Assembly (NCBI GenBank): GCA_026709985.1
Contig: JAPORY010000093.1
Coordinates: 1-58,006, forward strand
DNA: 58,006 nt
Reading direction: 5' to 3'
DNA from: Aestuariivita sp.
GTDB lineage: Bacteria > Pseudomonadota > Alphaproteobacteria > Rhodobacterales > Rhodobacteraceae
Position 1 is the first letter of the stretch. Each line of letters opens with the position of its first letter. Under the pieces are notes generated by a model. That model was not told where the DNA came from, searched no databases, and saw only the letters and a list, made by a program, of their open reading frames with translations. The translations under genes and the position numbers were made by a program. Shown piece by piece: positions 8,993 to 17,075 of this stretch.

Positions 8993-10135
8993 CTATTGTT
9001 CGTGCGACGTGTTGCCGCCACCCAAAGGCGACAACATGAGAAATGCATATGCGTTAACATTTATCGCTCTCGGCTCAATCTCGAGCGCGAAATGATGGAT
9101 GCGTCGAAACAATGCCAACATCCCTGATCGTCCGAAAGTCGCTGTAATAGGTCTAGAACTCCAACGCAACAATTTCTCTAGCTTTTCGATCGATACCAAT
9201 TTCTCCGCTTGTAAAACAGCGATCAGTGCTTGCCAGCCATCGTTGTCCTTAAACCACCCGGCGTCGCTGTAAATGGTGCTGGCGGAAAAGATTTGCACCT
9301 CTATGCGCTGCATATTACCGCTGCCAGCAATGTCCATTTGTAGCCCAAATTGCATGTCTTGCGGGAGCTGTCTCTTGGTCAAGCGTTTCGTAAGACGCGT
9401 AAGGTTCGGCAATAGACATTTGTGATCAACACGCCGTAAGAATCGACATATAGAGGGAAGGTCCCGATAACCGAGTATCGTCAGACGAATCATCGACGGG
9501 TTCTGTTGGGAAAATCCAATTGCGCCAAGGCGTTGCCCAGCCTCCAATGCGTCACATAGGCGTCGTACCTCGCCAAAATGACGTCGATCTAGTTCACCGA
9601 AAACCCTGTTGATTAAGGTTTCGATCAACGAGAGATCTGATGCGCTCCCGCCCTTCACATTGTTTGCCGCCGACTTTTGCGTGCGAGGATAGAATAAAAT
9701 CCAAGGGGCCGCCTCCTCACCACTTGTCGGCCAAATCTCATATTGAAGAAGCAATCGATTGCCGATCTGGGTTCGGAACTCCTCGGCTTCCGCCGCTACC
9801 ATTCTTAGCACACGAGAGATCCGACTCGACGCGTTTGCGGCACTTTGCCCTTGTGCGATTTCGTGAAAACGCTCAATAGCCTCGCTTTGCTCCAAGACTG
9901 ATACGATCATGACGAGTGGCGAGGTAGCGGCATCAACTGGATGCCCGACCAATAATGGGTAGCCTGCGAGTGATGCCGGCAGTTGTACGGCGCACTCATA
10001 TAGCCTCTGCATCCCAGCATCAGAGATAGGGAGCTGTGACATAAAGCTCTTCAGCCTGCCGAACAAATCCCCGAGTGAATGCGCCTCGGCGCAAATTTTT
10101 TGCTCGCTCCTTTTCCATTCCTCGTGAAAGTCCAT
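8993..10135 (-). CDS. Divergent homologue of the unknown TOMM-cluster protein
   Basis: A 380-residue soluble protein of unknown function. The frame is open further upstream to 10381, but ATG 10135 gives MDFHEEWKRSEQ, matching MELHENWIYTEK at the start of the protein encoded at 2159, so that start is chosen. Further shared blocks are NRLLLQYEIW...PWILFYPR (GQKMMLEYDID...PGIFLYP in the other), a Gly/Arg-containing strand followed by a helix ending FLRRV (FLQKLGW), and a C-terminal LLRWSS...TFGRSGMLALFRRIHHFALEI...NAYAFLML. Identity is low but collinear over the whole length. It faces the exporter tail-to-tail, with 28 bp between the stops. A second copy beside one YcaO system suggests two partners of a heteromer or two substrates. 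Confidence 0.7.
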   Translation of the reverse strand: MDFHEEWKRSEQKICAEAHSLGDLFGRLKSFMSQLPISDAGMQRLYECAVQLPASLAGYPLLVGHPVDAATSPLVMIVSVLEQSEAIERFHEIAQGQSAANASSRISRVLRMVAAEAEEFRTQIGNRLLLQYEIWPTSGEEAAPWILFYPRTQKSAANNVKGGSASDLSLIETLINRVFGELDRRHFGEVRRLCDALEAGQRLGAIGFSQQNPSMIRLTILGYRDLPSICRFLRRVDHKCLLPNLTRLTKRLTKRQLPQDMQFGLQMDIAGSGNMQRIEVQIFSASTIYSDAGWFKDNDGWQALIAVLQAEKLVSIEKLEKLLRWSSRPITATFGRSGMLALFRRIHHFALEIEPRAINVNAYAFLMLSPLGGGNTSHEQ

Positions 10136-10485
10136 GTCATTACTCGAGGCATCGCTGTACAGGTTTGCCCATGCTTCTATTCCTATCAAATAAAGTTCAC
10201 ATTGGTATTCTTGCAGGTGCTGCTCAGGAACACGTCGGTTAAACCACCTCACAATTCGGCGGTGCATGAGTGCGCGTGTAGAGTGAGCCCGCTTTATCAA
10301 GGTAGGAAATTGGGTTTGGGCAGTCCTCTCGCAAAGTTCCGTACACAAGTGCTGATGCCGGCGGCTCCAGCCTTGAGTCAAGCATCAAGCCCTTGGTTCG
10401 GCCAAAGCATTGCTTTCCGTACGCGTATAAATGTCCAGACGGAATCAATGGAATACAGGTGGTCCCCCGCAGTTCGAATAGACCC
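10136..10485. other. Gap between grpE and the unknown gene
   Basis: About 350 bp with no convincing coding sequence. Open frames on both strands exist but resemble nothing I know and overlap the grpE 3' end. A GTTCGAAT string near 10470 recalls a T-loop, but no acceptor stem or anticodon arm could be folded around it. The gap probably carries the promoter of the minus-strand gene at 10135. Confidence 0.4.
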
Positions 10486-11082
10486 CTATTTCGTGGTTGT
10501 CGAAACACCGACTTTTGCAGGCCGCAGCAGCCGATCATGCAGCAAGAATCCTTCGGCCGAGACTTCGATTATTTCCCCGGCCTTCGTGTCAGCGACCGGT
10601 GCTTCGAAAATTGCTTCATGAACTTTCGGGTCAAACGTGTCGCCGGGCTTGGGGCTGAGCACTTCCAAACCATGTCTCTCGAAGACCTTAAGCAACTCTC
10701 GCAAAGTCAACTCAACCCCTTCAATCAGCGCCGTAGCCGCTTCTCCTTGTTCTCCCTCTCTCGCCTCTAATGCTCGCTTGAGATTATCATATACTGGTAG
10801 CATGTCTCGAATAAACCGCGAACTACCATACCGCTCGGCTTCAATTCGGGCCTTCTCCGCCCGCTTTCGAATATTCTCGCTCTCTGCTAGCGCTCGATAG
10901 AACTTATCTTTGAAATCATCACGCTCGGCAGCTAGACTTTCGACCTCGTCAACCTCAACCGCCGCCGCTTCCTTTCCGGCGTCAGCATCGTCTGGATGGT
11001 TATCGGCTTCGACCTCAGTCGGCTCTGCCGTATCAACGGTATCATCGTCACTAAGAAGATCTGCAATTTTTTGCTCTGCCAT
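10486..11082 (-). CDS. grpE: GrpE nucleotide exchange factor
   Basis: A 198-residue protein with an acidic, disordered N-terminus (about 1-45), a long coiled coil (about 45-100, with DDFKDKFYRALAESENIRKR) and the compact C-terminal beta domain. The C-terminal domain contains the family signature around FDPKVHEAIFEAP and ends GFLLHDRLLRPAKVGVS. GrpE releases ADP from DnaK and paces the DnaK-DnaJ cycle in the cytoplasm. It lies nine bases after hrcA on the same strand, the usual hrcA-grpE pair of alphaproteobacteria. No CIRCE element was seen upstream of the pair. Confidence 0.97.
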   Translation of the reverse strand: MAEQKIADLLSDDDTVDTAEPTEVEADNHPDDADAGKEAAAVEVDEVESLAAERDDFKDKFYRALAESENIRKRAEKARIEAERYGSSRFIRDMLPVYDNLKRALEAREGEQGEAATALIEGVELTLRELLKVFERHGLEVLSPKPGDTFDPKVHEAIFEAPVADTKAGEIIEVSAEGFLLHDRLLRPAKVGVSTTTK

Positions 11083-11091
11083 TGGTTTCCT

Positions 11092-12225
11092 CTATTTTCG
11101 GTCTGACATCATCCGACCTACCACTGCTGCCGTGTAACTTACGATGGGTACAATCCGACCGTAATTCAAGCGTGTCGGCCCAATCACGCCAACAGCACCA
11201 ATGATTTTTCTATCAGAATTAATATAGGGAGACACGACAAGAGATGAACCCGACAACGAGAAAAGTTTGTTTTCAGAACCGATAAAAATCCGCACGCCTT
11301 CGCCGTGATCCGTCAATTCTAAGAACTTCGCAATGTCGCGTTTCCGCTCCAGATCATCGAACAGTGATCTGATCCGATCCAGTTGGTCCTTCGCCGCCTC
11401 CGTTTCCAATAGATTGGCTCGTCCTCGAACGATTAATCGTTCTGGTTCCACCTGATCATTTTTCCAAATAGCCAACCCCGATTCGACCATTGCCTGCGCC
11501 AATTCGTCAATCTCGCGACGGCGGTTGCTGATCGCTCTTTGAATCTCCTCACGTAATTCTGTTACCGTCTTGCCCTCTGCAAACGCGTTCAAGAAGTTTG
11601 CTGCCTCCCGCATCGCCGAAGGTGTATGCCCGAGCGGTGGGGTGAATAAACGATTCTCCACATGACCATCGGTGAACACCAATACGACCAGCGCCCGATC
11701 ATGACCCAACGAAACAAAATCCAGATGCTTCAGGGCCGCCTCGTGTTTTGGCGTGAGAACCAACGAAGCTCCCCCCGTCACCCCCGACAAAGCGCCTCCC
11801 ACCCGATCTAACAGCGATCCGACATTCACATTGCTGTCTTTCGACTCTTCGGAGAGCGTCGCGTCAATCTGTTCTCGATCATCATCCTCCGGATCGCCAA
11901 TCTCCAGCAGGCTATCGACAAAAATACGCAAACCAATCTCTGTCGGAACGCGTCCAGCACTCACATGCGGGCTATTGAGTAACCCTAGATATTCTAAGTC
12001 CTGCATGACATTTCGCACCGTCGCCGCGCTGATGTCTTCGCTCAGTGTGCGCGTTAAGGTCCGGCTACCGACCGGACCGCCGTTATCCAAATACGCTTCC
12101 ACCACCCGCCGAAATACCTCTCGGGATCGGTCATTCATTTCATTCAACAGATCCGCTGTCTTGGCCACTCCCGCTTCTCCTTCAGCTCTTGCCTTCGATC
12201 CAAACAACCTTGATACTACACGCAT
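11092..12225 (-). CDS. hrcA: Heat-inducible transcription repressor HrcA
   Basis: The N-terminal winged-helix domain carries [28 protein letters not shown] and the recognition-helix segment [21 protein letters not shown]-like sensing domain and the conserved C-terminal [20 protein letters not shown] follow. HrcA represses groE-type heat-shock genes through CIRCE operators, and GroEL helps keep it active. The start is unresolved: GTG 12261, ATG 12225 and ATG 12138 are all in frame without a clear ribosome site. The last gives 348 residues, close to the usual family length. The gene is divergent from rph, with a short shared promoter region. Confidence 0.95.
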   Translation of the reverse strand: MRVVSRLFGSKARAEGEAGVAKTADLLNEMNDRSREVFRRVVEAYLDNGGPVGSRTLTRTLSEDISAATVRNVMQDLEYLGLLNSPHVSAGRVPTEIGLRIFVDSLLEIGDPEDDDREQIDATLSEESKDSNVNVGSLLDRVGGALSGVTGGASLVLTPKHEAALKHLDFVSLGHDRALVVLVFTDGHVENRLFTPPLGHTPSAMREAANFLNAFAEGKTVTELREEIQRAISNRRREIDELAQAMVESGLAIWKNDQVEPERLIVRGRANLLETEAAKDQLDRIRSLFDDLERKRDIAKFLELTDHGEGVRIFIGSENKLFSLSGSSLVVSPYINSDRKIIGAVGVIGPTRLNYGRIVPIVSYTAAVVGRMMSDRK

Positions 12226-12284
12226 TTGACTTGCATCATTTACCCCTTCGAGTCTATGCACCGCTACAACTTTGGAGAATTTCC

Positions 12285-12998
12285 ATGCGACCCTCTGGCC
12301 GCCGCCTTGACCAAATTCGTGCGTTTTCTATTGTTCCAGATGTAGCAAAACATGCCGAAGGCTCCTGTTTAATTGAAATTGGCGCCACTCGCGTCCTATG
12401 CACCGCAACCGTCCAAGGTCGTGTCCCGCCATTCGTCAAAGGCAGCGGTCTTGGCTGGCTTACTGCTGAATACGGAATGCTTCCGCGTGCGACCAACGAG
12501 CGTACACGCCGCGAAGCGGTAGTCGGTAGGCAAGCCGGTCGAACTATTGAGATACAACGCCTAATTGGGCGAAGCTTGCGTGCCGGTATCGACCGCATCG
12601 CCCTCGGCGAGAGACAAATAACTATCGACTGTGATGTGCTACAGGCGGACGGCGGTACCCGATGCGCCGCAATTACAGGCGGCTGGGTGGCAATGCGGCT
12701 TGCCATCAACGGCCTACTGAAAAGCGGTGACGTCTTGTCTGACCCCGTGCTTGCACCTGTTGCGGCGGTCAGTTGCGGTATCTACGCGGGACAACCAATT
12801 CTTGATCTTGATTATGCCGAAGATTCAGAAGCCGACGTCGACGGTAATTTTGTCATCTTGGGAGGCGATAGCCTCATAGAAGTTCAGATGAGTGCTGAAG
12901 GATCACATTTCTCGCGGTCGCAACTTGATCACCTTCTGGACTTGGCGACGCAAGGCATTTCCAAACTCATATCCTGTCAGAAATCTGTAACGGAATGA
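12285..12998 (+). CDS. rph: Ribonuclease PH
   Basis: A 237-residue phosphorolytic 3'-5' exoribonuclease that trims tRNA 3' ends. It begins [16 protein letters not shown], the family start, with GGAGA about seven bases upstream. Other hallmarks are [12 protein letters not shown] near 40, the RNA-contacting [10 protein letters not shown] segment near 105, and the phosphate-site [18 protein letters not shown] near 118-135. The open frame extends upstream into hrcA, but that part is antisense to hrcA and is not coding. The stop overlaps the start of rdgB by four bases (ATGA), so the two are translationally coupled. Confidence 0.97.
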   Translation: MRPSGRRLDQIRAFSIVPDVAKHAEGSCLIEIGATRVLCTATVQGRVPPFVKGSGLGWLTAEYGMLPRATNERTRREAVVGRQAGRTIEIQRLIGRSLRAGIDRIALGERQITIDCDVLQADGGTRCAAITGGWVAMRLAINGLLKSGDVLSDPVLAPVAAVSCGIYAGQPILDLDYAEDSEADVDGNFVILGGDSLIEVQMSAEGSHFSRSQLDHLLDLATQGISKLISCQKSVTE

Positions 12999-13606
12999 CT
13001 CGTCGGCTTGCTAGGGAGCGCTTAATTGTCGCGACTCACAATCTCGGAAAGTTAGCAGAGTTTCATCAATTGTTGTCTCCCGCTAGCGTAACTGCGATTG
13101 GCGTTCGAGAATTCGGGCTTGCGGAACCCGAGGAAACGGCGACCACCTACGAAGGCAATGCTCGAATCAAGGCGCAAGCCGCAGCCTACGCAACCCAGCT
13201 ACCGGCTCTCGCCGATGATTCTGGGATTGAGATTTTCGCGCTGGACGGCGCACCCGGTGTCTATACTGCTGATTGGGCCACAACACCGAATGGTCGGGAT
13301 TTCTGCGTTGCTATGGAACGCGCAAACCAAGAAGTAGAAGCGATCTCGGCTCCTCACCCTCGTCACGCTCGCTTCGTTTGCTGCCTGGTTCTTGCCTGGC
13401 CAGACGGGCATTGCGAAGTTTTCGAGGGCTTTGTCGCCGGACAACTCGTTTGGCCAATGCGGGGAATCCTTGGTCACGGGTTTGATCCCATCTTTATGCC
13501 CGATGGGCATACGCGAACCTTCGCGCAAATGACCGCGCCGGAGAAAAACGCGCTGAGCCATCGGGCTAGAGCCGTCGAACAGCTGATTGAGAATTGTTTT
13601 GCTTGA
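12995..13606 (+). CDS. rdgB: XTP/dITP pyrophosphatase (RdgB/HAM1)
   Basis: A 203-residue house-cleaning enzyme that hydrolyses ITP, dITP and XTP to monophosphates. The start ATG overlaps the rph stop. The sequence shows the family's [12 protein letters not shown] near residue 15, [15 protein letters not shown] near 50, the catalytic [12 protein letters not shown] near 75, [13 protein letters not shown] near 155, and the C-terminal [14 protein letters not shown]. It sits between rph and hemW, an arrangement common in alphaproteobacteria (rph-rdgB-hemW). Confidence 0.97.
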   Translation: MTRRLARERLIVATHNLGKLAEFHQLLSPASVTAIGVREFGLAEPEETATTYEGNARIKAQAAAYATQLPALADDSGIEIFALDGAPGVYTADWATTPNGRDFCVAMERANQEVEAISAPHPRHARFVCCLVLAWPDGHCEVFEGFVAGQLVWPMRGILGHGFDPIFMPDGHTRTFAQMTAPEKNALSHRARAVEQLIENCFA

Positions 13607-14765
13607 CACGAGTTCTTTCGAAAGTACCGGTCTCTATGTTCACTGGCCATTTTGCGCCGCTAAATGTCCCTATTGTGACTTCAACAGTTACGTGAGTGAT
13701 CAAGTCGATGCCTTTCGCTGGCTTCGTGCCTATCAGTCAGAACTCTCGCGCCTTGCGTCCGAGATGCCTTCTCGAACCCTGACCAGCGTTTTCTTTGGCG
13801 GCGGAACTCCCAGCTTAATGGATCCTGAAATCATTGCGGAACTCCTCAACCAACTTGCGTGTCACTGGAAGATAGCTTCCGATATTGAGATTACTGTCGA
13901 GGCCAACCCGAGTTCTGTCGACAATCAAAAATTTCAAGACTTCCGCGCTGCCGGGGTCAATCGCCTTTCTCTGGGGGTGCAAGCCCTTAATGATAAGGAT
14001 TTGGCTCGCCTCGGCCGCCAACATACGACAGCAGAAAGCCTTGAGGCCATCGCAATTTCGCGCCAGTGTTTTGACCGTGTTAGCATTGATGTCATTTACG
14101 GTCGCCAGCATCAAACAGTTACAGATTGGGAGCAAGAACTCGCCTCTGTACTCTCTTTTGGTCTTGATCATCTTTCGCTGTATCAATTGACTATTGAACC
14201 CCGCACCGCCTTCGGTGACCGGTTCGCTGCTGGCAAACTCAACGGTCTTCCCGATGAACAGTGCGCCGTCGATATGATGCACCTCAACTATTCCGCTTGC
14301 GATGACGCTGGATTATCTGCCTATGAAGTCTCAAATTTTGCGCGTCCCAGCGAACAATCGCGTCACAATTTAACCTATTGGCGATGCGGTGATTACTTGG
14401 CTATCGGACCGGGTGCCCACGGCCGCGTATCAATAGAAGATACTCGATATGCTACCGAAACCGTCAAGCTTCCTGAATTTTGGCTGCGAAGTGTCGAGAC
14501 CGGTGTTGGTGCCGAGGCTCGTCGTCGATTATCAACCTCGGAACAAGCAACTGAATATCTGATCATGGGCTTGCGCTTGGTCGAAGGCATTGATCGCCAC
14601 CGCTATGAAAAACTGGCTGGTGTGCCCATAGCCGAGTCATCAATTGCTGCTCTTCAAGATCTCGACTTAATTGAGCCTTCCGCCGATCGGCTGGCGACGA
14701 CCCGACGCGGTGCGATGCTCCTGAACGCCGTTATTTCTGAACTTTTGCCGACGAATTCACGCTAA
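13599..14765 (+). CDS. hemW: HemW-like radical SAM protein
   Basis: About 388 residues. The N-terminal GLYVHWPFCAAKCPYCDFNS holds the CxxxCxxC 4Fe-4S motif followed by xF, which marks HemW rather than HemN. FFGGGTPSLMD near 65 and ITVEANPSS near 105 contribute to SAM binding. The C-terminal HemN domain includes YEVSNFARP and NLTYWRCGDYLAIGPGAHG. HemW binds heme and is thought to be a heme chaperone, although often annotated as coproporphyrinogen oxidase. No ATG is available: TTG 13599, or TTG 13587, both inside the end of rdgB, is the likely start. The 3' end overlaps the convergent parB by 35 bp. Confidence 0.93.
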   Translation: MLDTSSFESTGLYVHWPFCAAKCPYCDFNSYVSDQVDAFRWLRAYQSELSRLASEMPSRTLTSVFFGGGTPSLMDPEIIAELLNQLACHWKIASDIEITVEANPSSVDNQKFQDFRAAGVNRLSLGVQALNDKDLARLGRQHTTAESLEAIAISRQCFDRVSIDVIYGRQHQTVTDWEQELASVLSFGLDHLSLYQLTIEPRTAFGDRFAAGKLNGLPDEQCAVDMMHLNYSACDDAGLSAYEVSNFARPSEQSRHNLTYWRCGDYLAIGPGAHGRVSIEDTRYATETVKLPEFWLRSVETGVGAEARRRLSTSEQATEYLIMGLRLVEGIDRHRYEKLAGVPIAESSIAALQDLDLIEPSADRLATTRRGAMLLNAVISELLPTNSR

Positions 14766-15645
14766 GAAGCCGACATAACTTATCGAATTCATCAAGTGTA
14801 CTGTAAGCGATTGTCATACTGCCCACCTCTTGTCCAGGCCGATGTTTGATCGTCACTTTTAACCCTAAATTCGCCTTCAATTCCCCCTCCAAAGCCTTAG
14901 TGTTTGCGTCTTTCTGCGGTAGGGATTTCCCATCGGTCGAACTTGATACTCCCCGACCCTCTTGCTTTACCAGCCGCTCTACATCGCGTACCGTCAGTGA
15001 GTGTGCGATTACCCGTTGCGCCAACTTCGACGGTTCTACCGACATCAACAACGCGCGTGCATGCCCCGCACTGATCATACCTGTCCGCAAGTGCTCCAGC
15101 ACATCGGTTGGCAGACTCAGCAAACGCAGAATATTGGCGATGTGGCTCCGACTCTTTCCCACTGTCTCTGCTAGCTTCTGTTGTGTATGACCGAACCGGT
15201 GCATCAGTTGCTTAAATCCTTCCGCCTCTTCCACTGGATTGAGGTCACTGCGCTGAATGTTTTCGATCAGCGCAATTTCCAGACACTCCGCGTCTCCGAG
15301 TTCTCGAATAACCACTGGTACTTCGTGCAACCTTGCTCGTTGCGCCGCACGCCATCGACGCTCTCCCGCTACGATTTCATAACGCTTGTCTGCGACGGGA
15401 CGCACGATTAGTGGCTGAATAATTCCCTTTTCTCTTATCGATTGCGTTAGTTCCGATAACGCCTCCTCAGGGAATCGCCGCCGCGGTTGCTGTGGATTGG
15501 CTTCCACAAACTCGATTGGCAGCAGGCGCGTATCCATTGCCGACGAACGGTCATTGCGCTCCGCCGCAGCGATCGGGGTAAACTCTCCCATGATATCGCT
15601 GAGTTTTCGTCCCAATACTTTATTTTGTGTTGTTTTATCAATCAC
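14731..15645 (-). CDS. parB: Chromosome partitioning protein ParB
   Basis: A 304-residue CTPase clamp that loads at parS and spreads along the origin region. The N-terminal ParB/Srx domain has NPQQPRRRF, then IIQPLIVRP, YEIVAGERRWRAAQRA and ALIENIQRSDLNPVEEA. A helix-turn-helix domain (KLAETVGKSRSHIANILRLL) and a C-terminal dimerisation region complete it. It follows parA with four bases between them. Two parS-like palindromes lie upstream at 17031 and 18927. Its 3' end runs 35 bp into the convergent hemW. Confidence 0.97.
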   Translation of the reverse strand: MIDKTTQNKVLGRKLSDIMGEFTPIAAAERNDRSSAMDTRLLPIEFVEANPQQPRRRFPEEALSELTQSIREKGIIQPLIVRPVADKRYEIVAGERRWRAAQRARLHEVPVVIRELGDAECLEIALIENIQRSDLNPVEEAEGFKQLMHRFGHTQQKLAETVGKSRSHIANILRLLSLPTDVLEHLRTGMISAGHARALLMSVEPSKLAQRVIAHSLTVRDVERLVKQEGRGVSSSTDGKSLPQKDANTKALEGELKANLGLKVTIKHRPGQEVGSMTIAYSTLDEFDKLCRLLSVNSSAKVQK

Positions 15646-15649
15646 TTAT

Positions 15650-16468
15650 TTATTCCTTTGTCGCTAGGTATTTTTGGTTCTGGGCAATGACCTCCGCCGC
15701 TAACGCTCGATAAGCGATGGCCCCCTTTGAGGTCGGATCATGTTCCAAAACCGATTTCGCAAAGGAGGGAGCCTCACTAATCCGCACATTGCGCGGTATA
15801 ACGGTCTTGAATACTAATTCTCCGAGATTATCTCTCGCGTCCTCCTCAACTTGTAGCGATAGGTTGTTGCGACGATCAAACATCGTCAAAACAATCCCCT
15901 CAATTCGGAGATTTGGGTTTCCGGCCGCTCGGACCTCGCGTACGGTTACCAACAATTGCGAAAGTCCTTCTAAAGCGTAAAATTCACTCTGCAGCGGTAC
16001 GAGAACAGCGTGAGATGCGACAAGCGCATTAATCGTGATAAAGTTGAGCGACGGTGGACAGTCGATGAGGATAAACTGGTAGCTGCGACGCGTCTCTTGG
16101 CATTTTTGCAAGGCCTGTCGCAATAATTCGCTTCGGTTTCTGCGCTTGATTAATTCTACCTCAGCGAAACTTAAATCCTTGCTAGCCGGTACGATTGCCA
16201 GATTCGGGTTCTTGCTTGTCTGAATTATCGATAATAGCTCGGCTTTACCGAGAAGGAGGTCCAAGGTCGTCGATGAACGCTGCGATGTTTCGACGCCCAT
16301 GGCTGTTGAAGCATTCCCTTGCGGATCAAGGTCAATAAGTAACACCTTAATCCCTCGTTCGGCGAGCGCCGCCCCTAGGTTAATCACTGTCGTCGTTTTG
16401 CCAACGCCGCCTTTTTGATTGGTGATCGCGATGATTCGCGGGCCGGTTTTAGTCGTGAATTCGGTCAC
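15650..16468 (-). CDS. parA: Chromosome partitioning ATPase ParA
   Basis: A 272-residue deviant Walker ATPase. IIAITNQKGGVGKTTTVINL near residue 15 has both lysines of the deviant P-loop. VLLIDLDPQGNAS near 45 is the Walker A' segment, and ILIDCPPSLNFITINAL near 130 is Walker B with switch II. It cycles on and off the nucleoid to move ParB-parS complexes. It begins inside the last 20 bp of rsmG, so the chain mnmE-mnmG-rsmG-parA-parB appears to be one operon with coupled genes. Confidence 0.97.
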   Translation of the reverse strand: MTEFTTKTGPRIIAITNQKGGVGKTTTVINLGAALAERGIKVLLIDLDPQGNASTAMGVETSQRSSTTLDLLLGKAELLSIIQTSKNPNLAIVPASKDLSFAEVELIKRRNRSELLRQALQKCQETRRSYQFILIDCPPSLNFITINALVASHAVLVPLQSEFYALEGLSQLLVTVREVRAAGNPNLRIEGIVLTMFDRRNNLSLQVEEDARDNLGELVFKTVIPRNVRISEAPSFAKSVLEHDPTSKGAIAYRALAAEVIAQNQKYLATKE

Positions 16469-17075
16469 GCCTCACTCCTTGTACGCGTAATATCGCCGCA
16501 CTAGAATCTGTTTGACTAGGGATCGGCTCGCAGTCAAAATGCCAGAGTCGCCGCGCGGCAGCTACTTCCTGCTGCCACTTCCCGCCCTTCATCAGCAATG
16601 CGGTACCGCTTGGGGCTAGATGCCGATTAACGATAAAGAGTAGCGACGATAATCCTGCTAGGGCACGAACCGATAGAATATCAGCCTCAAACGGTGCCTG
16701 ATTTTCCACGCGATCAGCGCAAATAACAACGTTTGGCGCGAGCTCTTGGGCAACTATACGCAGAAAGTCGGCCTTTCGCTGCTGACTTTCGCACAGCGTG
16801 ATCCGCAGATTAGGGGCTGTTTCACTCGCCACAATAGCAACGACCAGTCCCGGGAAGCCACCGCCGCTACCAACATCGACCCAGTGTCCGCGCATCGTTG
16901 CACAGGTCGTGATCTGAAATGAGTCCCATATATGTCGCGTCCATATGTCCGAGACGCTCGCTGGTGATATCAAATTGACTTTTTGTGACCATTTTCTGAC
17001 GCGTTCCGCGAATCGATCAAGCTTTTCGAATGTTTCACATGAAACATTCGCGCGGACCTGTTCTTGACCATTCAT
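16449..17075 (-). CDS. rsmG: 16S rRNA (guanine-527-N7) methyltransferase RsmG
   Basis: A 208-residue Rossmann methyltransferase. The SAM-binding loop [16 protein letters not shown] is near residue 70, preceded by [20 protein letters not shown], characteristic of RsmG/GidB. The acidic motif [13 protein letters not shown] and the [11 protein letters not shown] strand follow. It methylates N7 of G527 in 16S rRNA. The start overlaps the mnmG stop as ATGA. A parS-like 16-mer at 17031-17046 lies within codons 10-15 and fixes the residues NVSCET there. Confidence 0.96.
   Translation of the reverse strand: MNGQEQVRANVSCETFEKLDRFAERVRKWSQKVNLISPASVSDIWTRHIWDSFQITTCATMRGHWVDVGSGGGFPGLVVAIVASETAPNLRITLCESQQRKADFLRIVAQELAPNVVICADRVENQAPFEADILSVRALAGLSSLLFIVNRHLAPSGTALLMKGGKWQQEVAAARRLWHFDCEPIPSQTDSSAAILRVQGVRRDRIHD
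17031..17046. promoter_or_regulatory. parS-like ParB binding site inside rsmG
   Basis: The 16-mer TGTTTCACATGAAACA differs at one central base from the widely conserved parS core TGTTTCACGTGAAACA. Flanking bases extend the inverted symmetry to about 24 bp (CGAATG...CATTCG). It lies in the 5' end of rsmG, just upstream of parAB. Confidence 0.85.

Noticed and set aside
10440-10500. Possible tRNA or tmRNA piece (GTTCGAAT)
   Set aside because: No acceptor stem, D arm or anticodon arm could be paired around the T-loop-like string, and no tag-peptide reading frame is nearby.
10239-10538. 99-residue minus-strand frame beyond grpE
   Set aside because: It overlaps the 3' end of grpE in another frame, with no family resemblance or ribosome site.
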